Position numbers and translations under genes: made by a program. Below the pieces are notes generated by a model. The model had not been told where the DNA came from, made no database searches, and worked only from the letters and a program-made list of their open reading frames with translations. Shown here in pieces: positions 45,891 through 56,525 of a stretch of 64,000 nt of DNA. The first letter of the stretch is position 1, and each line of letters begins with the position of its first letter. The stretch is from positions 132,852,441 through 132,916,440 of the forward strand of contig OZ026612.1 in the NCBI GenBank assembly GCA_964020975.1, read 5' to 3'. Origin of the DNA: Hermodice carunculata (Eukaryota; Annelida; Polychaeta; Eunicida; Amphinomidae).

Positions 45891-47045
45891 CTATTTTGAC
45901 TACACTTTAAAAGCACTTGTGACTTCCTACTGAACATGAGCACCTAACACATGGCAATAAATAACTCCACTATCAACTGTGGGCATTTTGACCTACCACT
46001 ATCAGGTGATTTTTATTGATTTTAATATTGCAGGTACCATAAACTGAAATTATAAATGTTCTCATGAAAGGGAAAATAACCCTTCCTACTCCCCCCCCCC
46101 CCCCGCCCCCCCCAAAAAACACACACACAAATTCCCAAACTTTACTCTCTTACAGACCTGATTATTCAATATTCGTCCCATGAAGGTCTGGTATGGAAAT
46201 ATTTTACTACATGTTTTGATTTAAAACTGAATGAAACAAGAAGTAGGTCAACAGACATGCTGACTAACATGCCTTAATAAGGTCATCCAGTAATCTGATC
46301 AGTTCATAATGCTTTGTGCCAATTTTGAGCAAAATATGCCAAAGCATTTTTTTGAAATATTATTTTGACAAAAGTGACTAGATGGATGACCTGAAAACTA
46401 AGGCTTCTGAGCACCACCCTGAAGCATAAAAATAAGTGGAATGAAGGGGTCGTATGACACATCCTCAGCATATTAATAATAGAAGTACAGTCTCATTGGA
46501 TCTATGAAAGATGCAGGGTCCACAGAGTGAGACTTGGTCAAAAAAACTGTTCAGTTGCAGCAGTGGACAGCAACGAGGTCCACTTTGCATGAATAAGTGA
46601 TAAAAGAATGTTAACTCTACACTCTAAACATAAATTTTTAAACTAAATTTCACTATGTGATCCCCAAAAATTTATGTGGAATTCCAATCATGAAGCTTTT
46701 GTTGAACATACCTCTCATCATATGCCTGTATCACGAAAGATAAAATGACCCGATAATTATCTGGACAATTACCATGTGACATCATGCCAAGAAAGCATAG
46801 CCACTGATCTCCACCTATTAGCCTCATTCCTACATGTTCAGGTCAGTTATAACAAACTAGATAGAGCAGCCTCGTACCCTGAGGAATGGCCCAGGGATGC
46901 CCAAACATCAGGGAGACTAGTCCACCTCCATCACATATCTAAAGTTTGCAATCTATTATCACTTGCTCAAGCTGAGTAGACCTTGTTATTGTCCACTGCT
47001 GTAAGAGAACATAAAAACAGGTAGGCTCACAGCCTGCAACAGACA
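45891..47045. other. Unique DNA, possible old dispersed repeat
   Basis: A C run (about 46089-46110) is followed by a short (AC)n. The stretch at 46180-46440 has the loose style of the dispersed repeats elsewhere in the window but no second copy here. Confidence 0.4.
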
Positions 47046-47770
47046 GTGCCCTAGAAACTGTTATATTTGGACGGCATCCAAACAGTCTTGAACCAAAAGG
47101 CCCCTCGTCTCCAGTTATACACATACTGAACGGACCACACTATCATGATAGGGTCCAAATCTTCTGTAACAAAAAGCCTGCTCCATTTATACATACAGTG
47201 GTCCCCTTCTTGTAAGAGGCCCCTTATCACAGACCACCCTCTTTAGAGACCACCATTCCTAAGCACAAAGTGTGACATTCCTATTGTATTGTTCACCCAC
47301 CCACCCCCTTTCTGCAATACCACCCCTACTGTAAGGCCACTTTGGGGCGGCATTTGGGGTAGCCTTTTTTTAAGAGGGGATCACGGTATTCTGCATTGAA
47401 TGGACAAGCTAATCTGATGATTTTCCAGAACCAAAAGACCCTATTCCCTTCTATATACCATTTATGCATATTGTGCATTGAACGAACTACATGTAATTTG
47501 ATAGGGGACAAACATTCAGAACCAAAGGTCCCCTCCCCTCCCATGTATACTTGTTTCTGCATTGGTGAAAGGATAAGACGAGGGGGTGGCGTGAGGGCAG
47601 TCTAATATGGACCTAAAAATTTCAGAACCAAAACCTTCCCTCCATGTTCCATTTGCACATGTTTTAGGTTGACTGAACTCCACAGAAACATAAGCACCCC
47701 TCCAATTATGGACATCCAGAATGGAGTAGGCCCCAAATATTCCAGTACCCCTCCCCCCTTATACAGTTGT
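47046..47770. repeat. Degenerate long-unit repeat, interrupted by a MITE
   Basis: Diverged blocks of AACCAAAAGGCCCCTC..., then CATTT..ACATA, TTGAACG.AC.ACA and GATAGGG.CCAAA recur near 47085, 47430, 47510 and 47615. This suggests an old tandem repeat with units of roughly 90-160 bp. The MITE at 47196-47386 splits it. Confidence 0.45.
47196..47386. mobile_element. TA-flanked MITE with CAGTGGTCCCC ends
   Basis: A 191-bp segment between TA dinucleotides (47194-47195 and 47387-47388). The left end is CAGTGGTCCCCTTCTTGTAA and the right end, inverted, CCGTGATCCCCTCTTAAAAA, so the ends match imperfectly. The style fits pogo or Tc1/mariner derivatives. No coding capacity. Confidence 0.6.
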
Positions 47771-48248
47771 ACAGACATTCACATAATTATAGTTCATTTT
47801 ATGCAATATATTACTTTTGAATCACGTGGTAACAATATCAGTAAAACAACACATTTGGTTATTAGTCATAAGCCCTATAACACTTGTTTTGCACCATTTG
47901 TCATCTATGGTTACGCACTACCCACAGGCAAGTAAGCCGTATCAAAAGTGTTGTGTGATAAGTATCGATCATAGAGGTTGTATTGAGATATGTATCATAT
48001 CATGAGTAATGTGTATTGTCCCAGCCCAGCATGTAATATGATGTCTTAGTGGACAAGGTGGAAACAAGGTCGTTACTCTCATCAAAAGCTTGATATAGAG
48101 ATTCGAGTATCATAAACCTACTGTTTAACATGACACCACTACTAGTGTAAATGCAAGTTCTAATTAACCAGTGTAATCACAATGTATTCAGTGGTCATGT
48201 ACTTAATCTTTAATTTTGGGGCGGGTGGGTGGAGTATTTGGAACGGGT
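47771..48248. other. Unique DNA, no gene recognised
   Basis: No supported feature. Confidence 0.4.
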
Positions 48249-48530
48249 CTAAACATTGTAGAAGAGTTATCCCCACAGGCACTCAATAATCTAGAAGAGT
48301 TATCCCAACAGAGACTCAATATTCTAGAAGAGTTATCCCAACAGGGACTCAATATTCTGGAAGAGTTATCCCCACAGGCACTCAATATTCTGGAAGAGTT
48401 GCCCCCACAGGGACTCAATATTCTAGCAGAGTTATCCCAACAGGGACTCAATATTCTGGAAGAGTTATCCCCACAGGGACTCAATATTCTGGAAGAGTTG
48501 CCCCCACAGGGACTCAATATTTCAGAATGG
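48249..48530. repeat. 33-bp minisatellite, ~8.5 units
   Basis: GAAGAGTTATCCCCACAGGG followed by ACTCAATATTCTG. Unit starts are 48261, 48294, 48327, 48360, 48393, 48426, 48459 and 48492. Open frames on both strands are by-products of the period. Confidence 0.9.
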
Positions 48531-50445
48531 TTGGGCCTGGGGCCCATCTGTTTGCTGAACAAAAAGGCCCCGGGGGCCATCTATTCTGTTATACAGCAAT
48601 TAATCACATTGTTCAACTGATAAATAATTATATTAAACAACTAATTTATTAAACTGTAGGCTTGGAATCTTATTAGGTTATATTCATTTTATGTGTCCAG
48701 CTTGACAACGAGGCTGGCTGGTGGAGAAATGTCACACACACCAATTACTTATTGATACAAGCAAAGCTTTTGACAGGCTTCAGAATATAAATTTTCAAAT
48801 CTAAATTTCGTCTGTCTAAATGGGATCACAGAGGTCATGCTGTAGGATTTCATATTAGATTCATCACAAAACGAATCATGATTTTTTTTTTTTCAAATCT
48901 TTCATTTAGGTATATCATACATGCATTGGGTTTCAGTGGTGAATCATGTCAAATTGCATGTCATTGTCATGAATGCAGACATACAATCTGTTTGAAAAGA
49001 AAAAAGTTTATCTTTCACAAAAATTGCATCATGTGATCATGTCATTGCTGATGCACCATGGGTAACAAATACTGCATGGCTCCAATAGCTAAATACGTCC
49101 AACTGGAACAAACCCTGAAACATCATACAGTTGAGTCTGCCAGTCCAATCAGCATTATTGTCATGTGAAACTTTTTATACATTTCTTGTCATTTGTAGTA
49201 ACTTTGTCTTTCCTTGGGGTTACCTTTCTAACATGCCATGAATACATCCAGTTTGTGTTTGTGTAACACTCCACACATAAAAAAAACCCTCTGAAAGCAA
49301 TATTTGCTTTCAAGTTTTATTAGTATCATGACACATAGAAGTGCTACTTAGACTTCAAATTAAGTTGCCTGCTGCATGCAATGCTAATGAGTCCGGGAAG
49401 GAAAAGAGGGCAACGACACATGCAATTACGACAGGTACATCAACTACCACTCATTATGCTGTCGTTCTCTATCTACTCTTCCTGTAGTGGTGAAAATAAA
49501 ATCTTGCTTCCAATCATAATCATCCCCAACTTAATCTCTTGTGATCAAGAGAACTAATTTTACAAATCATACCCGAAATGTCGAGGGAAAATACATGTTT
49601 ATTATTTAGAGCCTCCAATTCACCTGAAGGAGCTTGAAAGGCGCCAGGCTGATTGGTGCTGTCATCTGGCCATCTGACCTGGTTTTAGCTGCATATTATT
49701 TTGTCTTGCATGATCCTTGATAAGCCTGGCTCTTTGCCCTGGCTATAATTATAATCCTGACCCAGGACCAGAAACTAATTATCCTTGAATCCTTTGTAGA
49801 GATCATTCTCCGTACGAGAAGCTCAATATGGCAATAATGATGCACTTCTTTGGGTACGGCAGATTTGATGTGGAGAAACAGGTCTGTTGAGAGCAGGATT
49901 ACCGTGTAGTCCTGGTCGCACATACATGCATGTGCAATTTACTTATCAGTGCTGCCGCAATATGTTGACATTCTAAGTGGCTATTTCAAGATTGACAAGA
50001 AAGACCTAGCACAATCTGTGTCCATTCCCTCCCTCCCAGCCGCCAAGCAATATTTCTCGGTGAGGTCTTCAGCAGTGTTGGTGATCAGCACATACAAACT
50101 TTGAAAAGAATAAACATACCCCCCCCCCCAAAAAAAGTATCACCAAATTTTAGGGAACTTTTTGCTACAAATATAAGGATCCAGAAAGATTACCAGTAAT
50201 TGTTATCCAGTTGGATCCCTCAGAATACTGATCCACCACGTCTAATTAAGTGTCCACTCTGAAATAAAGTTGACACCCCCTCCCCAAAGGATGAGTAGGT
50301 AATATAATCCATGACAGAAATCATTCTGGCTGGCACACCCTAATAGAGGGGGTAACAATAAAAGTGAAAGTCTTTACAGATGCATTTTTTCTATGGACAG
50401 AGCACTGTGAAAATACACCCCAGACATTACTCCTATTACTTTGCA
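48531..50445. other. Unique DNA, no gene recognised
   Basis: Contains a T run at about 48882-48893 and a C run at about 50120-50129. The part at 49370-49900 is complex and repeat-free. Confidence 0.4.
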
Positions 50446-50447
50446 AT

Positions 50448-50541
50448 GTAGGTGGAGGTGGGGGTGGGGGTGGGGGTGGGGGTGGGGGTGGGGGTGGAGT
50501 GGGGTGGTGGTGAGGTGGGGGTGGGGGTGGGGGGTGTCACT
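50448..50541 (+). repeat. (GGGGGT)n tract, quadruplex candidate
   Basis: About 90 bases of G-runs of 3-6 separated by single T (or A/TGA), G-rich on the + strand. Such runs readily form intramolecular G-quadruplexes in vitro (established). The 95-codon Trp/Gly frame through it is an artefact. Confidence 0.9.
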
Positions 50542-50779
50542 TGTCACTCTCAAGGAGCTCTGTTTTTCAACCCATCTATCCAAAAGGCCTACTTTCTTAA
50601 TTGTTGCTCCCAAAGGCCCCTATATATTGTTATCCAGCTTAATTATGGTGATTTCCCCTCTCCCTAAAACTATGTTTTTCCTTGTTTGTCAATACCCAAA
50701 TACTCCCCCCCCCCTTTTTTCCATTTGATTCAGCTCCTATTGGGTCTGGTTTTTATGCTGTCAGTGTAGCCTACTCAAT

Positions 50780-51440
50780 CTAAATTGATGCAATATCAAA
50801 GAAATTGGACAGGTGGTTTAGGAGATTTGTCAAGATTTTACCCAAAAATGAAAAAAACCCAAAAAACCTCAGTGGTGCAGGACTTTTTGGAAAAATCCAG
50901 TAGAGACCCAGCTGAGGTACATCCCTACCACGACTTAAGTTAATCTGGCATATGATTTTGGAGAAATTGAAAATGGGAACTACCATTGCAATCCCCATTG
51001 ATTTACATAGTACAGAAGACTGTTCCTGACAACAACCCACACTGAAAAAAAAATAAATATCCAGAGTTTCACCAACTCTATTGAACAATTTCAACATTCC
51101 CACAAGCTACATTTCCATCATGTTTCACAACAATCTGCAGCAATTGGCCTTGTGGTTTTAGAGAAGAAGATTTTTTTAAAATTTGACCCCCCCCCCCAAA
51201 AAAACAAATTAAAAAAAAAAAAAATAGATAAAATAAAAATCATAAAAAATCCAATGATCACCGGAGCGTATCCATTTGAACAAGTTTGGTAGACAGCCAC
51301 TCAAGGTAAATCCCGACCAAGTTTGAAGGGAATCAAGCCATTGGTTTGTGAGAAGTTGAAAATGTGAAATGTGGATGGACTGTGATGATCACAGATGACT
51401 GAGCCAGCACCAAGCTCAGCTGCACTGACAAGTCAGCTGA
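50780..51440. repeat. Dispersed repeat with terminal GAGCTAAA
   Basis: Repeated phrases of the type AAATTGGACAGGTGGTTTAG, GGCCTTGTGGTTTTAGAGAA and GAATCAAGCCATTGGTTTGT, each followed by GA(A)G and an A/T-rich piece, end in TGACAAGTCAGCTGAGCTAA. I associate this layout with abundant non-autonomous repeats in bivalves and other molluscs. Boundaries are approximate. Confidence 0.5.
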
Positions 51441-54400
51441 GCTAAAGATTCATGTGTACAGTGGTCCTCTTTTCTAAAAGACCATGCATTCTGAAAACAA
51501 ACCACCAGGTTTAAAAGGTCACTTAAATGTGATTGTCCCAAGTGCTTGAACATATCATTACACTGTGTAGACACACCACCTTACTTATGAGACCAACTCT
51601 GGATTTGATGACCTCTGTATATCGAAGCAAGCATTTGTTGACTACAGTCTGCATACCTAGTTCAACTTTGTTTCACACATGTCTGTATTTTTTTTTTTCT
51701 GGTTATACCTTTTTTTGGACACTATTTTGTACACCGTTGCCTTATATGAACTGGCAAAATGAGCAGTTAAAACAATTCATTACACCACTATATGTGGGGT
51801 CCATATATGCATTATCAAGTGTATATTTATGGACAAAAAGTAAAAATTAGGGCCAGGTCCCTGCCAGAGTGTCAGTATAAAGGGCCCCATTGGTGTGCTG
51901 GGGCAGATGTATGTGGTGTGTTCTAGCTCTTCTGGACAGCAAAGACATTGGCTGTCACTGGACTGGCTTCATCTGAAGTCAGTCTTCAACAATGTGCTAT
52001 TAAGAATCTCACAAAGTGTGGACAGCCATTCAGGTCAGTTGTAAAAGCATTTCTGCCTTCAGTAGTCAAGTACATACAGTATATCCACTGTAATAATTCC
52101 CATGCCCCACTTCCTGGGAGGCTCCTCATTTTTAATACTACTTGCGACTTAGTCCCTCATTTCGTTGGTTTCTACCTTCGGCTCTGCAATGTCCATGAAT
52201 GATGTCATTGTTTCCAGGGTGAGGGAACGCTCTCCTTCGAAACAGCAAAACTGTGACTTGACTGCTGTAGTGCAGCTCTTCCCTGCACTGTCTGCCAGCA
52301 CAGGACAGGTTGCCAGTGACAGAGTGGCTGGGAAAGCCACAGTGCCACAAGCCACAAGGCCACAGGAACGGGCAGCAGCTGAGGCTGACACCAATCCCAG
52401 CTGCCTGGGTGTGCAGCGCTATGCCCTCTGTCCACTTTGCAGAGACCTCAAAGGCAAGCTTTGCCTTTCAATAATAATCTCTGATGTCATCCCTTTTATC
52501 AGGACGCAGGTACAGCGCCATCAAATAGCATGTTTGGGCTGGTCAAGTCGTAACACTTGCTGCTCTGTAAGCCCCAGCACAGCACCAGCTCGCACCTGGG
52601 GGCCAGCAGACACTTCTGACCACATCCCCGCAGTATGGTTGCTGGTCCAGCAGTACTAATGGACTGCAGCATGTCTCACCAACAGCCATCCCTCTCAACA
52701 GCTGACCTTTGATTCCCACAGGATTACTATCCACAAGGTGTGTGTTACGGCAATGTGGATAAAAGCCTGCCTATGAGCCCACAGCTCTACCCCAGCAAAC
52801 AACACCTGTGATCCAGCCCACAAATATACACAGGTAGAAATAAGACTTGTCTCTGCCTGCTTCATGCTAAACCTTGTATATAGCCACACACACCAACCTC
52901 TTTGTGGAATTTGTGCTCAAGCCGCGTCCATTATTTCAATTATGATAACATCATAAAGCTGTATAACAATGTCTATATGACAGACATACAGAGACCAAGT
53001 CAACCGATATGATAATACTCATCTTGGGGATAAAACAGGACATTGGCAGTGCCATTATGTATAGACTCAACATCAGCAGTCAGGTAGCGGTATGTACACG
53101 CCCGCTTCTCTTGTACACTCTAAATACAAGTGACGTCTAGTCCTAAGATACAACAACAAATTATCCCGCCACATGGCAGTGTGTATATGTTTGCACTATT
53201 TGTATACTTGACTTCATAGCCATGCATTCCTCCTGAGAAACTACCTTCTGGCCATAGAATGAATGCTACTGCAACAAGTACACTATAGACATCTGTATAC
53301 CTAGAACACGAGCAACTCAACTCAGTCATGCCACATTCATTGCTCATGCAACTGTCATTCTCAAGTATCTTGAGTGAGACCAATCTGAAAGGTTTTTTGA
53401 CACCTCATCCTGTGTATATTGAGACTGTCTATGTTTCCTTTTATTCCTTTGCCACCATAAGTTTAACATCCCTGTTACGACTTGCCCCCTTTTAGTGGTC
53501 CTTTCACTTTTTAATGTAAACTCAAATTGAAAAATTCATTAAAATCAGAAATTAACAGTAACACTACCTGTTGAACAGCTTTGTTTAACTGGTATATTTC
53601 CACCAAATTTCAGAAGTATCTGTGTGACTGTTCTGCAGAAGTCAAAATAGCAAAAAAAAAAAAAAAAAAAAACAAAACAAAAAAAAAAAAAAAACAAAAA
53701 AAACAAAAAAAAAAAAAACAAAACAAAACAAAACAAAAAAAAACCCACACCAAAAAATCATGAAACAAACTGGAAAAAAAAAATCAGTGCTACTTGTTGA
53801 ACAAATGGTCCAGGGGTGCCAAGCTGCCGCCCTATGCAATTTGGAGTCAAACGCCCAAGTCATATCACATATTAAAAAACAAACCAAAAATTTAAAGAGG
53901 GAAAAGAGCTAAAATATTGAATTTTATCTGAAAAAAAGATATAAAAAGTAGAGCTAATTAGATCACAAGTGTCTCAATGGAAATGTATCACGAAGAGTAT
54001 TACAGCAAAACAGCCCCTCTTCTGTCAAATTATTGCCAAAATAACATCAGAGCAACTTGTACAAGGCCAACATTGCAGGGAGGCCCAGAATACTGCTCTT
54101 CATGGACAGAAAAAAAGCCTGAAGTGTCGGCTGTCTCACTGAACAGCACATCGTGGCTAGCTCCTGAAAACAGGACTCAGAAGGGGGGGGGGAGAGTTCC
54201 CAGTGTCCGGTGATTTTATCATACGAGACAAGATGCATGTACTTGTTATTCCCTTGTCCTATACTCCCAGACAGAGTACAGATAGGTCAGAGTCTGAGTA
54301 GAGACACAGCCACTTGCAAGATGAACGCCCAACAAAGCACAAAATAAACTTTTTGAATGGTAACCTGATGCACTTCAAACAGTGAGTATCTACCTATAAT

Positions 54401-54903
54401 GTTTGCAATTTAAAAATGTCACGTGTTCAGCATCCCGATCCTTTTTTTTTTTTTTTTTTTTTAAGTATCAATATCGTGAATGCCAGTTTGGCCAGCAACA
54501 GCTACAGAACTGCAGAATCACATGTTGATGTTTCCTGAAGCTACTGTGTGTCACGAAGTTGGCCGAGGGCTTGTGAAGCAAATGAAGCGAACGCAATGGT
54601 GGGCTACATTACGGAGACAATGAACACTTGGTTGCAGACACTGCCCACACCAGGGAGGGTAATCAATGCATGGAATGCTGACATCAGGAAACCGAGCAGC
54701 AATCAGTGCAGCATTCAGCCAGCCCCACTGAGTGGGCCATGGACAGCTCAGTCGACCATACCACAGAACTGGTAACACAAGTTTTATTGCCATCCCAGGG
54801 GAAACAATGGCATTGAAAGCGATAGGTAATGTGCCGCAGAGAGCTGCACAATGCCACTACAGCAGGGGGACAGGGCTGGCAGCTCCACCATATTACTTGA
54901 CAC
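51441..54903. other. Unique DNA with an A-rich tract
   Basis: An A-rich tract of about 90 bases with scattered C (53652-53743) and a T run near 54441-54462 are the only simple repeats. Overlapping frames at 52140-52890 on both strands (longest 164 codons, +, 52165-52659) resemble nothing I know. CAGTGGTCCTCTTTTCTAAA at 51459 resembles one MITE end, with no partner found. Confidence 0.4.
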
Positions 54904-55030
54904 AAGTACACAAACAATATGGCGCTGTGAAGCCTACAGGTTACAGTATGGCACTGTACAACCTACAGGTTACAGTATGGCACTGTACAACCTACAGGTT
55001 ACAGTATGGCACTGTGCAACCTACAGGTAA
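54904..55030. repeat. 29-bp tandem repeat, ~4 units
   Basis: CCTACAGGTTACAGTATGGC followed by ACTGTACAA. Starts at 54933, 54962 and 54991, with partial units on both sides. Confidence 0.9.
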
Positions 55031-56407
55031 CATTTGTGCTGACAGAAGCCAGTGGTAGCCAGACTGTTGGCTACAAGTGTTCTGAACCCAGTCCTTGTAA
55101 CAGCACTAGCTATTTGGTCATTAACTGTAAGGCCTTATTTTTGATTGTCAGCCAACAATTTGGCTTTGGTGCCTTTTATGCTATCTTTGATTTTTTAGGC
55201 AGAGATGTTTTGTGTTTTGGGACTGAAAGGTGTGATCAAAACACATGTCCTTGGTGCATTTCTACTGCCCGTTCTTCTCACTGACCGACTGATATCATTT
55301 CATTGGACATCATAGTAGGGAAAAATTATGAAATCTAGCTGCCTCAGTACAGCCTTCATGTAAAAAAATAAAGGTGGCGTCTGAAAGATCCAGACAATTA
55401 CAGTAAATTTGTATTATTTATTCTTGCGTATAAGCACTGGTGACTTGATACTAGTCATGTAGCAGATGTTGATTGGATAAGTCTTTGTGAGAAGACTTAT
55501 TACTCAAACTAATAATGTCAGTGTAATTTGGTATATTCTTACTATAATCTGATATACCTTTATATCTGCTGTGCAATGTGTGCTAACTATAACTGTTGTA
55601 TATAACTTTTTCAATTTAATGTATCTCTTCAGAGAATGGAGGTAAATAAAGAACATACATACATATATTTCATCATTAATACAAACACATGACAAAGATG
55701 GACACATATCATTATACAGGGCTCTGCAATTCTTTTGGATTCAAAAAGACCACTTGCCCTGTGGACAAGCATCCTTATCTTTTGCATGCTATTTCTTTCA
55801 AATTTTACTTGTCCTGCATCAATTTTTACTTGTCCCTGACAATAGGACACTAAAATTGTAGAGCCTATAAAGGGAGAAATGCAGCATATCATTTATGTCA
55901 GTGAACTGCAGAATTGTGTATAAAATTTTTGACCATTACTGACACCTTTTTTCAAAGCTTTTCTTACCCTACTGGTTTAAAGATGACAATGGAGTTTTTC
56001 TCACTTCATAAGGTGCTGGTCACCAATAATACCTACCTCACCTAGTGAAATTTTTCCAAACAGTTTTGACAGTTAAAAAAAAATGCACACACATATAGAT
56101 GAATTAGATCAGAGTTTTTCTGCATAAACAAGGAACCAGGAACAATTGAAAAGTGTTTGCAACAAAATTAGAAATATGCATCGTGAAAATCTTATTCTTT
56201 CCAAAAAATGCCTGGGTACAAACCTTGTAATCTTATATCATAAACGTTTGAAAGGTTTACCTCAACCAAAATTGACAGCTGCCAGACAGAGGTTGGCTGG
56301 AAACAGTCAATATTCTATTTCACATGCTCTGCTGCAAACCAATTACCAATAATTACTGGTTTACTTTCATTATCCACACCATACAAAATGAATGAGGCAG
56401 CATAAGT
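55031..56407. other. Unique DNA, no gene recognised
   Basis: No repeat family or protein-like frame seen. Confidence 0.4.
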
Positions 56408-56525
56408 CATGTGACTCAACTCTGTCTTCTAGGCCATGTGACTCAACTCTGTCTTCTAGGCCATGTGACTCAACTGTCTTCCAAGACATGTGACTTTACG
56501 CTGTGTTCTAAGACATGTAACTTTA
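56408..56525. repeat. 27-bp tandem repeat, ~4 units
   Basis: CATGTGACTCAACTCTGTCT followed by TCTAGGC starts at 56408, 56435 and 56462. A more diverged fourth unit and part of a fifth follow. Confidence 0.85.

Noticed and set aside
45123-45933. Long frames of 168-247 codons on both strands over the 45-bp array, including a membrane-like LLTLLIQ repeat
   Set aside because: They exist only because the period is divisible by three. Both strands are open at once and the substitutions show no coding pattern.
51459-51520. Second copy of the CAGTGGTCCCC MITE starting CAGTGGTCCTCTTTTCTAAA after TA
   Set aside because: No matching inverted end could be found downstream.
52165-52659. 164-codon + frame
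   Set aside because: Resembles no protein I know, overlaps several comparable frames on the other strand, and lies in a locally GC-richer patch where chance frames are longer.
53545-53887. Phe- or Lys-rich frames on the two strands
   Set aside because: Translation of the A-rich tract at 53652-53743.
8774-56525. Apparent excess of tandem arrays with periods divisible by three (27, 30, 33, 36, 39, 42, 45, 51, 69)
   Set aside because: Arrays with such periods are easier to notice because they keep frames open. Arrays of 23, 29, 40, 44 and 50 bp are also present, so I treat this as detection bias.
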